Source: Tatlockia sp.
GTDB taxonomy: Bacteria > Pseudomonadota > Gammaproteobacteria > Legionellales > Legionellaceae
Length of the DNA stretch: 64,000 bases
Assembly: GCA_013697725.1 (NCBI GenBank)
Contig: JACCWI010000024.1
Span: 186,001-250,000, forward strand
Reading direction: 5' to 3'
Of the stretch, positions 38,657 to 48,035 are shown one piece after another. Position 1 is the first letter of the stretch, and the number at the start of each line of letters is the position of its first letter. Position numbers and translations under genes: made by a program. The notes beneath the pieces were generated by a model. That model saw only the letters and a list, made by a program, of their open reading frames with translations, searched no databases and had not been told where the DNA came from.

Positions 38657-39362
38657 GACGGTTTAGTAAGTCCAAAGGTTTAAAGAAAGCCAACACTTTA
38701 GGGTTGGTTATAAAAGATAAATTGTAGGGATGCTCTGCAATTAAGCAAGTAAAAAGTTTAACTTCAGGCACTTGCTTGGCAACACGTCCCAATAAAATTA
38801 ATTGCAAGGAATTATTAGCCTCATGCATTTGACTAAGAAGGCTGTGCATAAATGGCTGCCAGTGCTTTGCATGAAATTGCACCTTATCATCCGCATAAAC
38901 TAATGAAGCATTTAGCATTAAAAACCCTTTTTTGACTAACGAACAAAAAAACTGCTCCGCTGTTTGCCAATAAATTGATTTATCCAGATTGGCAATAGCA
39001 GCCTGAGAACTATCATTCTGCAAATCACCTCGAGACACCAGCATCATTTTAATCAAATTTCGTAACGAAGTAGCTTTATTAACTTCTTTGCTTAAACCTG
39101 AAACTGACCAAAGATTACCAACCGCCTCATCCCAAAATGCGTAACCATTCGCAGAGCGAGCTCGCGGATAAGGAGACTCCCCTAGTAAAATATACTTCGT
39201 CTCTCGGAGAGGCAGGCTAAAGGCCGCAAAAATTGCCTCAGTTCCTGGCAGCCAGGTTTTATCCGTTTCTAATTGTAAGAGATAGGTTTTATCCACGCGA
39301 TCAAGCGCCTTGTTTAAAATTAGATGCCACTCGGGATGCGTTGTTTCAATTCTTTGACGCAT
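38649..39362 (-). CDS. Uracil-DNA glycosylase superfamily protein with altered active site
   Basis: 237 residues. The UDG fold marks are visible: motif A as I-L-L-G-E-S-P-Y-P-R-A-R-S-A-N-G-Y-A-F-W (family 1 has G-Q-D-P-Y-H-G-x-G-Q-A-x-G-L-A-F-S), a middle L-M-L-N-A-S-L, and a late L-L-G-R-V-A-K ... E-H-P-Y-N-L-S-F corresponding to H-P-S-P-L. The catalytic Asp is Ser63 here and the following His is Pro66. It may therefore act on another lesion, bind without cutting, or be inactive. It overlaps ubiG by 8 bases. Confidence 0.7.
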   Translation of the reverse strand: MRQRIETTHPEWHLILNKALDRVDKTYLLQLETDKTWLPGTEAIFAAFSLPLRETKYILLGESPYPRARSANGYAFWDEAVGNLWSVSGLSKEVNKATSLRNLIKMMLVSRGDLQNDSSQAAIANLDKSIYWQTAEQFFCSLVKKGFLMLNASLVYADDKVQFHAKHWQPFMHSLLSQMHEANNSLQLILLGRVAKQVPEVKLFTCLIAEHPYNLSFITNPKVLAFFKPLDLLNRHD

Positions 39363-39595
39363 TCAATCTCCAATAATTTTAAAGCGCTTTAACTATCTTA
39401 TTTTGATCATAACTCAAAGTGCGAATTCTAAGAAGATATCTATTTTGTAACGATACTTGCAGAAGGTCTTAGATAGAATTTCTTTCTTATCTTTAGTTGC
39501 TTTACATCTAACTAATAATAAGTGTCAGGCCTATTGGTGATCGTAGCCAGCTGATAAACTGAAGCCAAATCTACTATTCATACGAGCAAAAATAA

Positions 39596-40324
39596 ATGTG
39601 GAAAACCTTCGCTGGGCATTGTATTTATCAATCCTCTCAAGGGATTCGTGTTTTTCAAAATCCTTTGTATCGTTGGTTAAAATTTAATAGCCCAGCCTTA
39701 CAAACGGTTTTAAATCGTTATAGACCGGCTAAATTTGAACTTCAATATCTACGAGTTTTAACCATAGCAATACAACTGCACCCGCGAAACTGTTGTATGC
39801 TTGGTTTGGGAGGAGGTGGAGCTGCTCATGCTCTCTCCCCGCTCCTTGACGGATATGAATTAGTCATTATTGAATCAAATGTCGAAGTCATTGAGGTAGC
39901 AAAGCGTTTTTTTTGGATCGATCGCTTAAAGAATATTGACCTGATTAATGAGGAGGCAAGCCAGTTTATAAATAGGAGTGAATATAATTTTTCTCATCTC
40001 ATTATTGATTTATTCACAGATACTCATTTTCCAATAGAATGCAACAAAGGGAATTTTTTTGCAGATTGCAAACTTAGGTTAGAGCCTGGAGGAATACTTG
40101 CATTAAATTCAGCGAATGCTAAAGAACATTTTCAGCTTTTACAGCAGATTCAAAAGCAATTCAATCGCGCTACTCTGAGTGTCGCTATACCTGGCAGTTC
40201 TAACCTAATAATTTTTGCGCAAAACTCAAATACAATTGAACCTTTTTTGGAAAATTTAAAAAATAACAATAAAATAAAAAAATTATCCTGGCTCAAAGAT
40301 TGGGGCTATGTGGCTATTCTGTAA
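39596..40324 (+). CDS. Spermidine synthase-like methyltransferase-fold protein
   Basis: 242 residues with the Rossmann SAM-type core M-L-G-L-G-G-G-G-A-A-H (residue 64 onward), an acidic strand end (V-I-I-E-S-N) and F-S-H-L-I-I-D-L-F-T-D in the place of the spermidine synthase D-x-I-x-D loop. The tetramerisation N-domain of true SpeE is absent, so it belongs to the short spermidine-synthase-like group whose substrates are mostly unknown. The start has only a weak ribosome binding site. It stands alone, divergent from the glycosylase-ubiG pair. Confidence 0.75.
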   Translation: MWKTFAGHCIYQSSQGIRVFQNPLYRWLKFNSPALQTVLNRYRPAKFELQYLRVLTIAIQLHPRNCCMLGLGGGGAAHALSPLLDGYELVIIESNVEVIEVAKRFFWIDRLKNIDLINEEASQFINRSEYNFSHLIIDLFTDTHFPIECNKGNFFADCKLRLEPGGILALNSANAKEHFQLLQQIQKQFNRATLSVAIPGSSNLIIFAQNSNTIEPFLENLKNNNKIKKLSWLKDWGYVAIL

Positions 40325-40394
40325 ACGATATATTATTTTACAACTGGTTTAAAATTAAGCTATAATCTTGGCTCTTTTAGAATATCTTTATATT

Positions 40395-41879
40395 ATGTCC
40401 CTTTATCTTACTTCTAAAAATATTAAAAATTACCCCTGGATTTGGGATTTTCTCGAATCTGAACGTGAAAAAGGGATTTTAATTTGGGAAGAACAGAATA
40501 TTTATCAGTTTCAAAATCAATATTTTCAATTTGCCACAACAATATTTGTCAGAGAGAGAAAAAATCACGGTTATGCCTACGAAATGGAATCCCCAGATAT
40601 TTTAGGCTCTGGTAGTTTTGCGACGGTAGCTATGAGTTTAGTGACTCTAAGTCAAGGCAAAGATGAAGCGGGCTTTCAAGCAGAGAATAAGAGTCGCGTC
40701 ATAAAAAAACAACCTCAGCCCTTTGCCCTGGATGAATATGCCAGATCAAAAGCTCACTCTCATCTGCATATTAAAAAGCCAACTGAAGGACGTATAGTTT
40801 TGAAAAACCTAGGGCTTACTACTACGGAATTTCTATCCAATTACCTAAGCTCTATGACTCTTCCAGATAGGGTTGCTTTATCTAAGGCTATTTTACAAGC
40901 TTATAACCAACAGTTAGTTGAACCTCAAATTGGCCATAATGATTTATATAGGAATAATATTCTTATCAAAACTACTGCTAACTCTAAAAACAAATATCAA
41001 GTTAATATTATCGACTATGCGTTCGCACGAACAATCCCTAGTAGTGAGACGGACAAAACCCCAGATTTTGCGTGTATTTTATTCATTTTACAAGATCTAT
41101 GGCAGTCAAAATCAATGCCGCAGCGAATAGCAAACCTTCTTAATGATGAGATAAGAATGTTAAAATTTAGTGAATGGCAGCATTGCTTTAACGATTTGCT
41201 CATCTCTCCAACTGCCCTCTGCCAAGAACCGATCGATAATTTAGAAAGTTTTTTTGAGAAGCTTAAAGGTTCCCATCAAGATTTAGCTGCACAATTGAGA
41301 AGCATAATCTCAGAGGCTCTGAAGCTTTCCACGAAAGATGATTTGAAACCATTAAAAAAAGGAGTCTTATCCTGTTTAAATCAATTAAAAATTAATAAAA
41401 TTAATACGCCCCGCTTTCCAATTGCAGTATTTGATACGGATAGCACTAAGCAGTCTCTTTATAATAAAATAGAAAATTACTATCAGCATATTGAAGCAAA
41501 GGGAAATTTTTTTCTGCCCACTCATGCCCATGAAGAGGGTCACAATCTCTGTGAAGCATTGAATGATTTGAATTCTAAAACTCTAGAGGCGATATATACA
41601 CCTAAAGCTTCGCAAAAAAACCAAATAGAAATCTGTCAGCAATCCTGTAAAAATTTGCTTAAAAAAAACAAATATATTTTAGAAACTCATCGGAATTTTA
41701 ACTATATTTGGGCAGAGTTAGCCCTTATTGTATGTTCATTAATTGTTCTTTATCCACTAATCATTGCTATAAACTATGGTATAAATGGACGAATTGGTTT
41801 TTTTTCACAAACTAAAAGTATGATAAAGGGTAGGAAGCTTGAGGATAATTTTGAACAATTAAAATTTTCTTTAAATTAA
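40395..41879 (+). CDS. Eukaryotic-like protein kinase with C-terminal membrane anchor (copy 1)
   Basis: About 494 residues. Kinase landmarks in order: Gly loop G-S-G-S-F-A-T-V (71-78), Lys in R-V-I-K-K (104-105), helix-C Glu in D-E-Y-A (114), catalytic loop I-G-H-N-D-L-Y-R-N-N (Asp183, Asn188), and D-Y-A (207-209) for DFG. A helical region (about 250-430) follows, then one membrane span (about 440-462) and 31 residues ending F-S-L-N. No signal peptide. It resembles the Legionella effector kinases (LegK group) in plan but I cannot assign one. Activity is plausible but the loop is unusual. The TTG at 40368 gives a longer frame; ATG 40395 aligns with the next gene's start. Confidence 0.75.
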   Translation: MSLYLTSKNIKNYPWIWDFLESEREKGILIWEEQNIYQFQNQYFQFATTIFVRERKNHGYAYEMESPDILGSGSFATVAMSLVTLSQGKDEAGFQAENKSRVIKKQPQPFALDEYARSKAHSHLHIKKPTEGRIVLKNLGLTTTEFLSNYLSSMTLPDRVALSKAILQAYNQQLVEPQIGHNDLYRNNILIKTTANSKNKYQVNIIDYAFARTIPSSETDKTPDFACILFILQDLWQSKSMPQRIANLLNDEIRMLKFSEWQHCFNDLLISPTALCQEPIDNLESFFEKLKGSHQDLAAQLRSIISEALKLSTKDDLKPLKKGVLSCLNQLKINKINTPRFPIAVFDTDSTKQSLYNKIENYYQHIEAKGNFFLPTHAHEEGHNLCEALNDLNSKTLEAIYTPKASQKNQIEICQQSCKNLLKKNKYILETHRNFNYIWAELALIVCSLIVLYPLIIAINYGINGRIGFFSQTKSMIKGRKLEDNFEQLKFSLN

Positions 41880-42039
41880 CCAATCTCTGATTTAATAGCT
41901 TAACGATTTAACTTTAAAAAATAATGACTATTAATGGTACAATGATCATATTAATATAACATTAAGATTTATCAGTTTAAATTAACACCTTAAATTAACC
42001 ACAAAAATTGCTTAATATTGATGGAAAATACAAGAAGCT

Positions 42040-43578
42040 ATGGGCATATTAACTATAAATTCAAACAATATTGAAAAACACCTCTGGATCTGGGACTTTC
42101 TTGAAGCTGAGCGTCAAATAGGTGTTGAACAATGGCCGAAAGAAAAAATCTTTGCTTATCATGATAAGGAATTTAAATTTGCTGCCCTGGTTTTTGTTAG
42201 ACCACGTTCTAATTCTAAAGCAGAGTCTAATTTTAAAGTTGATTATGCTTATGAAATGGAAGGACTAACAAAACTTGGGGCTGGTTCCTTTGGTTCTGTT
42301 CAAAAAATTTCTTGCACCCTAAGTGAAAATAGAGAAACTCATCTTAAAGAAATTAGCAAAAGAAATCGGGTGGTAAAATTAGAGGGTAAATCTGATGCAG
42401 AATCAGAATATGCCTTATCAAAAAAACTCAGACATTTACATCTAAAATCCCCAGTAAATGGCCGTTTGGTTATGCGAAATCTCGGGGAACAAACTTTAAA
42501 AGCCTATCTAAGAAACAATATAAAACGTTTAAGCCGTGCTGATAGGCTCGCCCTAACCAAAACGTTGCTCTACGTTTATGATGAACAAGTTATAAAGCAA
42601 AATATAGGTCACCATGATCTTCATTTATCCAATATTCTAATTAATATTAACCCTATAGAGCATAAAAAATGCACTGCAAATGATGCAAATTTTAATTATG
42701 AATTAAATATAATCGACTATGGCCACGCAAAACCTTATTCAGCATGCAATCCAACTCCGGACTTTGAAAAATATATTGCCCCTATTATAAACTCATTATG
42801 GGATATCCCTTACCTACCCAAAAAGATACGATGCACTCTCAACAACAATTCAAATCTCAGCGATTATTATAACTGTTTCTGTAAAGATGAACTGATTTTT
42901 TCACCCAATTCTTCATCTCAAGAATCACTTGATCATTTAATGAGTTTTTTAAAAAAACTTGAGGATATAAATCCTGATTTATCTAAAGAACTGAAAAAAA
43001 TAATATTAGAATCAATCCAAAATTCACATCTCAATGATTTAAAACCCCTCAAATTAGCAACCATAAAATGCAGAACTATTTTAAACCAAAACAACCTTAA
43101 TGATCTCAGTTTTCCTATAGTCGTCTTCGGGGAACATCATCAGAAACAAATTATTTTTAATCAAATAGAAAATCATTGTCAACATTTAGAATCTAAGGGA
43201 AGAGCACTTCTTAAAACATCTTTGGAGCAAGAAGGTAAACAACTCTGCGCGGCGGTAAAGGAGTTAAGAGAAGAGACATTAAATGCTATTTATAATACAC
43301 AAGGCTTATCTAAATCAAACTTAAAAGCTTGCCAGTCAATTTGTCAAAAATTAGATCAAAAAAACAAGAAGGCTTTAGAAATACATCGTGATTTTGATTA
43401 TATTTGGGCTGAAATTGCTGTAGTCCTGAGCTCATTAATTGTCCTTTATCCCTTAGTTCTAACTTTTAATTATATTCTGAATAAGCGCATCGGCTTGTTT
43501 AGTGAGACCAAAGCTAGTACTGCTGTTAAAGCTTTGGATAAAGATTTTGAAAAGTTACAACATTTAGTTCTTAACTAA
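42040..43578 (+). CDS. Eukaryotic-like protein kinase with C-terminal membrane anchor (copy 2)
   Basis: 512 residues, paralogue of the preceding gene along its whole length (for example both begin with W-I-W-D-F-L-E and share Y-A-Y-E-M-E, I-I-D-Y and the terminal Y-I-W-A-E). Landmarks: Gly loop G-A-G-S-F-G-S-V (80-87), Lys113 in V-V-K-L, Glu in D-A-E-S-E-Y (121 or 123), I-G-H-H-D-L-H-L-S-N (Asp193, Asn198), D-Y-G (226-228), then a single span about 458-480. This copy is closer to the canonical kinase than copy 1. 160 bases separate the two genes; they may be expressed together. Probably host-directed, by analogy; not shown. Confidence 0.75.
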   Translation: MGILTINSNNIEKHLWIWDFLEAERQIGVEQWPKEKIFAYHDKEFKFAALVFVRPRSNSKAESNFKVDYAYEMEGLTKLGAGSFGSVQKISCTLSENRETHLKEISKRNRVVKLEGKSDAESEYALSKKLRHLHLKSPVNGRLVMRNLGEQTLKAYLRNNIKRLSRADRLALTKTLLYVYDEQVIKQNIGHHDLHLSNILININPIEHKKCTANDANFNYELNIIDYGHAKPYSACNPTPDFEKYIAPIINSLWDIPYLPKKIRCTLNNNSNLSDYYNCFCKDELIFSPNSSSQESLDHLMSFLKKLEDINPDLSKELKKIILESIQNSHLNDLKPLKLATIKCRTILNQNNLNDLSFPIVVFGEHHQKQIIFNQIENHCQHLESKGRALLKTSLEQEGKQLCAAVKELREETLNAIYNTQGLSKSNLKACQSICQKLDQKNKKALEIHRDFDYIWAEIAVVLSSLIVLYPLVLTFNYILNKRIGLFSETKASTAVKALDKDFEKLQHLVLN

Positions 43579-43707
43579 GCTTGTCCGCAGTAGTCATTGC
43601 AATATCCATGGCATGAACCTGAAAAGCTAAGAATGAATTATACGGAAAGCTGAGGGAGCCTAGGGAGGGTGTAAAAGAGAATAGAATAATTATAAAATTC
43701 TTGACCA

Positions 43708-43734
43708 AATCCTCCTCTATATGAGAAGAGGATT
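43708..43734. terminator. Hairpin between kinase copy 2 and frr
   Basis: AATCCTCCTC (43708-43717) can pair with GAGAAGAGGATT (43723-43734) with one irregularity, between two convergent genes. No clean T-run on either side, so its terminator role is uncertain. Confidence 0.4.
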
Positions 43735-43769
43735 CAACCTACTCAGCTACTCTAAAAACCTTTAACAAA

Positions 43770-44327
43770 TTAAATTTGCATCAAGTCTTTTTCTTTTTCA
43801 GTAAGAGATGCATCAATTTCAGCTATGTATTTGTCAGTTAGTTTTTGAACAAGTTCCATGGCACGACGCTCATCATCCTCAGAGATTGCTTTATCTTTCA
43901 CAAGTTCTTTTAAAGTTGAATTGGCATCACGGCGAATGTTTCGAACCGATACTCGGGATTGCTCACCTTCGTGACGCACCACTTTAATAAGTTCTTTACG
44001 TCGCTCTTCAGTTAAAGGCGGCATTGGGATACGGATTGCGCTACCCTGCGTAGAAGGATTTAAACCCAAATCAGAATTTAAAATGGCTTTCTCAATGGCA
44101 GCAACCATTGATTTTTCCCAGGGAGTCACCGTTAAGGTACGTGCATCAGTGGCACTCACGTTGGCAACTTGATTAAGAGGCGTGATGTTACCATAGTAAT
44201 CAACCTGAATATGATCTAAAAATCCTGCGCTCGCCCTTCCGGTTCTAACTTTAGTTAAGTCATGTTGCAGACTTTCAACTGCTTTTTTCATACGTCGTTC
44301 AGCGTCTTTTATCACATCATTCGTCAT
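43770..44327 (-). CDS. frr: Ribosome recycling factor
   Basis: Splits post-termination ribosomes with EF-G. 185 residues. Diagnostic stretches: [31 protein letters not shown], and [11 protein letters not shown]. Last of the rpsB-tsf-pyrH-frr cluster; its start overlaps the pyrH end by 11 bases. Confidence 0.98.
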   Translation of the reverse strand: MTNDVIKDAERRMKKAVESLQHDLTKVRTGRASAGFLDHIQVDYYGNITPLNQVANVSATDARTLTVTPWEKSMVAAIEKAILNSDLGLNPSTQGSAIRIPMPPLTEERRKELIKVVRHEGEQSRVSVRNIRRDANSTLKELVKDKAISEDDERRAMELVQKLTDKYIAEIDASLTEKEKDLMQI

Positions 44328-45060
44328 TGTTCGCTCCTACTATAGTTCCAACACGTTCACCGAGAACAATTTTTTTCAATGCGTTTGGCTCAGCCATATC
44401 AAAAACTTGTAAAGGCATCCCATGTTCTTGACATAAGCAAATAGCCGTCGCATCCATTACCTGTAACCCATCTTGCAATACTTGTTTGTAAGTTATAAAG
44501 TCATAACGAATTGCATTAGGGTTATGGATAGGATCTTCTGAATATATACCATTAACTTTCGTTGCTTTTAAGACAACATCAGCACCGACCTCAATAGCTC
44601 GCAGGCAAGCCGCGGTATCAGTAGTAAAAAAAGGATTTCCTGTCCCAGCAGCAAAAATAACAACATGTTCATTGCGTAAATGAGTTATCGCTTTGCGTCG
44701 ATGATAGGGGTCAACCACGCCTAACATAGGAATCGCAGACATAATACGTGCAGGTAAATCAATTCGCTCCAAGGCATCTCTTAAAGCTAAGGCATTCATT
44801 ACCGTTGCCAGCATACCCATGTGATCGCCGGTAACCCGTCCAAGCCCTATTTCAGAAAGAGCTTTACCACGGAAAAGATTACCGCCACCTATTACAACAC
44901 CAACCTCAACACCCATGCGAATTAATTCAGCAACCTCTTTTGCAATACGATCAAGCACTGAGGGATCAATTCCAAATTGAACTTTTCCCATCAGCGCTTC
45001 GCCACTGAATTTTAATAAAACGCGCTTGTATTTTAATTTCGGCTGATTTTCACTCATCAT
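44317..45060 (-). CDS. pyrH: UMP kinase
   Basis: Phosphorylates UMP to UDP; bacterial hexameric amino acid kinase fold. Visible: [17 protein letters not shown], the [14 protein letters not shown] segment, and the T-D-T-A-A region. 247 residues. Two ATGs stand at 45060 and 45057; the tsf stop (TGA) overlaps them, so translation is coupled. Confidence 0.97.
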   Translation of the reverse strand: MMSENQPKLKYKRVLLKFSGEALMGKVQFGIDPSVLDRIAKEVAELIRMGVEVGVVIGGGNLFRGKALSEIGLGRVTGDHMGMLATVMNALALRDALERIDLPARIMSAIPMLGVVDPYHRRKAITHLRNEHVVIFAAGTGNPFFTTDTAACLRAIEVGADVVLKATKVNGIYSEDPIHNPNAIRYDFITYKQVLQDGLQVMDATAICLCQEHGMPLQVFDMAEPNALKKIVLGERVGTIVGANNDE

Positions 45061-45938
45061 TGATCACGAACCTGAGCCATTACTTCTTCAACAAAATTAT
45101 CAACTTTCTTTTCAATACCTTCACCCACTTCAAAGCGAACGAAAGAACTAACTTCAGCATTTTTCTCTTTTAATAATTGACTAATTTTTTTATTAGGATC
45201 TTTGACAAAGGGTTGACCCATTAAGCTGACTTCATCAATAAATTTATTAATGCGGCCTTCAATCATCTTATCAATAATTTCTTGAGGTTTACCACTTTCA
45301 CGAGCTTGTGCGGTAAAAATATCTCGCTCGTTTTCAATGGCCTCAGTTGGCACTTGTTCACGATTAACTACCAACGGACGACTAGCGGCGATATGCATAG
45401 CTATATCTTTTGCCAAGGCTTCATCGCTAGTGTTTATGGCAACCATAACGCCAATTCTTGTGCCATGTAAGTAAGTTCCAATAACACCATCGCAGCTCAT
45501 TCTGATCATGCGACGCAATTTGACATTTTCGCCAATTTTAGCTACTAAAGCTTGTCTTGCTTGTTCAACCGTACCACTGGTACCCATTAAGATTTCTTTA
45601 GAGAGGTCATCAACCGTTTCAACCGAGCTATTTAAAGCCGTTTGAGCCGCAGTCTCGGCAAAACCAGTGAAGTTCTCATCGCGCGCAACAAAGTCAGTTT
45701 CGCTGTTAATTTCAAGCATCACTGCAGTACGATTATCAGAAGAACGAACCATTACAATAATACCTTCCGCAGCAACTCTATCGGCTTTTTTATCCGCTTT
45801 AGCCTGTCCTGCTTTTCTCATCTCTGAAATTGCTAATTCAATATCGCCATCTGTAGCAATTAAAAATTTTTTGCATTCCATCATACCTGCGCCCGTACGT
45901 TCACGCAGTTGCATTACCAACGCTGCACTTATCGACAT
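45057..45938 (-). CDS. tsf: Elongation factor Ts
   Basis: Nucleotide exchange factor for EF-Tu. Starts [23 protein letters not shown], with the T-D-F-V-A-R segment that contacts EF-Tu. 293 residues. The open frame runs back to 46010, but the ATG at 45938 has a strong AGGAGG and matches the family. It follows rpsB after 281 bases and overlaps pyrH. Confidence 0.97.
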   Translation of the reverse strand: MSISAALVMQLRERTGAGMMECKKFLIATDGDIELAISEMRKAGQAKADKKADRVAAEGIIVMVRSSDNRTAVMLEINSETDFVARDENFTGFAETAAQTALNSSVETVDDLSKEILMGTSGTVEQARQALVAKIGENVKLRRMIRMSCDGVIGTYLHGTRIGVMVAINTSDEALAKDIAMHIAASRPLVVNREQVPTEAIENERDIFTAQARESGKPQEIIDKMIEGRINKFIDEVSLMGQPFVKDPNKKISQLLKEKNAEVSSFVRFEVGEGIEKKVDNFVEEVMAQVRDQ

Positions 45939-46219
45939 TTTATTCCTCCACAAAGCAAATAGGTAGGTTAGAGGAACGATTGATTTTGGACAGACTTTAT
46001 TTTTATTCATCCGAACTAGATTTTAAAATTAAAGACTGACAATTTAATCGCTCCCCTTGATTCCTTGGAAAAGAAACTAGCAAAGGCTGGAGCCAGTTTC
46101 TATTGTCTTCTTAAGACTGGATTTAACTTTCAGCCGCTAAGATTTAGGGCTGACCTTGAATAACAGGGTGTAATAACACAAGTTATACAATGCTGAACCT
46201 AAGGATTCAGCATTTATTT
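45939..46219 (-). other. rpsB-tsf intergenic region with stem-loops
   Basis: 281 bases. A 7-bp hairpin (TGCTGAA 46191-46197, TTCAGCA 46206-46212) lies just after the rpsB stop, and further stems (GAAACT/AGTTTC, GGCT/AGCC, GTCTT/AAGAC around 46070-46120) precede tsf. The first may partially terminate the rpsB message, so less tsf would be made per rpsB; the U-tract on the minus strand is weak. Confidence 0.4.
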
Positions 46220-46981
46220 TTAATCTTCAGCTTTATCTGATTCTTTATCTTTAACAGCAACCTCAACAAACTCCGCTGTAGAAGATGCCCCACCCACTGT
46301 GTTGCCGTGTTTGGCATCAAGAATTGCATCAGCAATACAACGAACATAAATTTCAACTGCTCGCATAGAATCATCATTACCAGGAATTATATAATCAATG
46401 TTATCTGGACTGTTGTTAGTATCAACTATGCCAATAACAGGGATTTTTAAGCGGCGCGCTTCTTCAACGGCAATATGTTCGAAACCAACATCTACAACGA
46501 ATAAAGCATCAGGCAATCCACCCATATCTTCAATACCGCCTAAACCGCGCTCTAATTTATCCAGCTCGCGTGTTAACATAAGGGCTTCTTTTTTTATCAT
46601 TCCAGCGAAAGCGCCTTTTTCACGTAATTCTTTTAATTCTTTTAAACGAAAAATTGATTGACGAACTGTTTTATAGTTAGTCAGCATACCACCTAACCAG
46701 CGGTGATCTACATAGGGCATACCACAGCGTTTAGCTTGTTCACGAATGCTTTCCTGAGCTGCTCTTTTAGTGCCCACAAAAAGAATTTTGGCTTTATTGG
46801 AAGCTAGGCGACCCACGTAGTTAATTACGTCACTCAGCATTGGCATGGTTTTTTCTAAATTGATGATATGAATTTTATTTCTTGAGCCAAAAATGTACTG
46901 AGCCATTTTAGGATTCCAGAATCGAGTTCTATGACCAAAATGAGCTCCGGCTTCAAGCAATTCTCGCATACTTACATTCAT
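46220..46981 (-). CDS. rpsB: 30S ribosomal protein S2
   Basis: 253 residues. Clear S2 stretches: [37 protein letters not shown] and [11 protein letters not shown]. First gene of rpsB-tsf-pyrH-frr, divergent from map, as in most gammaproteobacteria. The long leader (next entry) probably carries autoregulation by S2. Confidence 0.98.
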   Translation of the reverse strand: MNVSMRELLEAGAHFGHRTRFWNPKMAQYIFGSRNKIHIINLEKTMPMLSDVINYVGRLASNKAKILFVGTKRAAQESIREQAKRCGMPYVDHRWLGGMLTNYKTVRQSIFRLKELKELREKGAFAGMIKKEALMLTRELDKLERGLGGIEDMGGLPDALFVVDVGFEHIAVEEARRLKIPVIGIVDTNNSPDNIDYIIPGNDDSMRAVEIYVRCIADAILDAKHGNTVGGASSTAEFVEVAVKDKESDKAED

Positions 46982-47060
46982 TTATTACTCTCCAGGGTTA
47001 GGCCTCCACGCTTCCCATACGACACCCTTTTTATGGGACCCTACCGTATGTGACGAAGCA
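46982..47060 (-). promoter_or_regulatory. Candidate rpsB leader (S2 autoregulatory element)
   Basis: On the minus strand, CATACG (47050-47045) pairs with CGTATG (47021-47016), with GAAG/CTTC extending the outer stem, and a GAAGCGTGGAGGCCTAACCC run before the rpsB ATG. The latter resembles the conserved stretch in gammaproteobacterial rpsB leaders, where S2 represses its own mRNA. Position and structure support it; the family match is from memory. Confidence 0.5.
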
Positions 47061-47270
47061 TGTGTGTAGTTAAAAAGCGCGATAGTTATATCATAATAGG
47101 TTTAGATCAGCAATTTATATTAGAAGTTTTCATCGATTATCCCGAAAAAGTCGAACATAAATTCAATTGTTGCCCCTATAATTACTTATGCTACTATATG
47201 GTTTTTACAGATGAACTTTAGTTTCTACACTATCGCTTTTTCCTGGTAAACATCTTTTCTGGAAGAAATT

Positions 47271-48035
47271 ATGGCAGTTACAATTAAAACTCCTGATGAA
47301 ATTAAAAAAATGAAGATCGCTGGTCAATTAGCCGGCGAGGTTCTGGAGATGATAGGTCCATATGTATTAGAAGGTGTTACCACGGATGAATTAAATACAA
47401 TCTGCCATGATTATATAGTTAATATTCAAAAAGCCATCCCGGCGCCTTTAAATTATAATGGTTTTCCTAAATCAATTTGTACTTCAATTAACCATGTGGT
47501 TTGCCATGGTATCCCGGGTAAAAAAGCTCTAAAAAATGGCGATATTATAAACATCGATATTACTGTTATAAAAGAGGGTTATCATGGCGATACCTCAAAA
47601 ATGTTTTTTATAGGTGAGCCTTCTATAAAAGCCAAACATGTAGTTAATGTTGCGCATGAATGCCTATTTATTGGAATTGAAATGGTTAAACCCGGCGTGC
47701 ATTTAGGCGATATTGGCCATGCCATTCAAACTCATGCCGAATCGAACCGTTGTTCAGTGGTGCGCGAATATTGTGGTCATGGAATTGGTCGCATTTTTCA
47801 TGAAGATCCGCAGGTGCTTCATTATGGTACGCCTGGGACTGGAGAAATACTTCGCGCGGGTATGACCTTCACTATCGAACCAATGGTAAACATTGGTAAA
47901 TATCACACTCGTCTTCTTCCTGATCAGTGGACTGTAGTCACGAAAGACCATAGCTTGTCTGCTCAATGGGAGCATACTCTTCTTGTAACCGATGATGGTG
48001 TTGAAATCCTGACTCTGCGTAATGAAGAACGATAA
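47271..48035 (+). CDS. map: Methionine aminopeptidase, type I
   Basis: Removes N-terminal Met from nascent proteins. Metal ligands lie in I-N-I-D-I-T-V, Y-H-G-D-T-S, C-G-H-G-I-G and T-I-E-P-M-V; E-H-T-L-L-V-T near the end holds the last Glu region. 254 residues. The 3' end overlaps glnD by 14 bases. It is divergent from rpsB, the classical gammaproteobacterial order. Confidence 0.97.
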   Translation: MAVTIKTPDEIKKMKIAGQLAGEVLEMIGPYVLEGVTTDELNTICHDYIVNIQKAIPAPLNYNGFPKSICTSINHVVCHGIPGKKALKNGDIINIDITVIKEGYHGDTSKMFFIGEPSIKAKHVVNVAHECLFIGIEMVKPGVHLGDIGHAIQTHAESNRCSVVREYCGHGIGRIFHEDPQVLHYGTPGTGEILRAGMTFTIEPMVNIGKYHTRLLPDQWTVVTKDHSLSAQWEHTLLVTDDGVEILTLRNEER

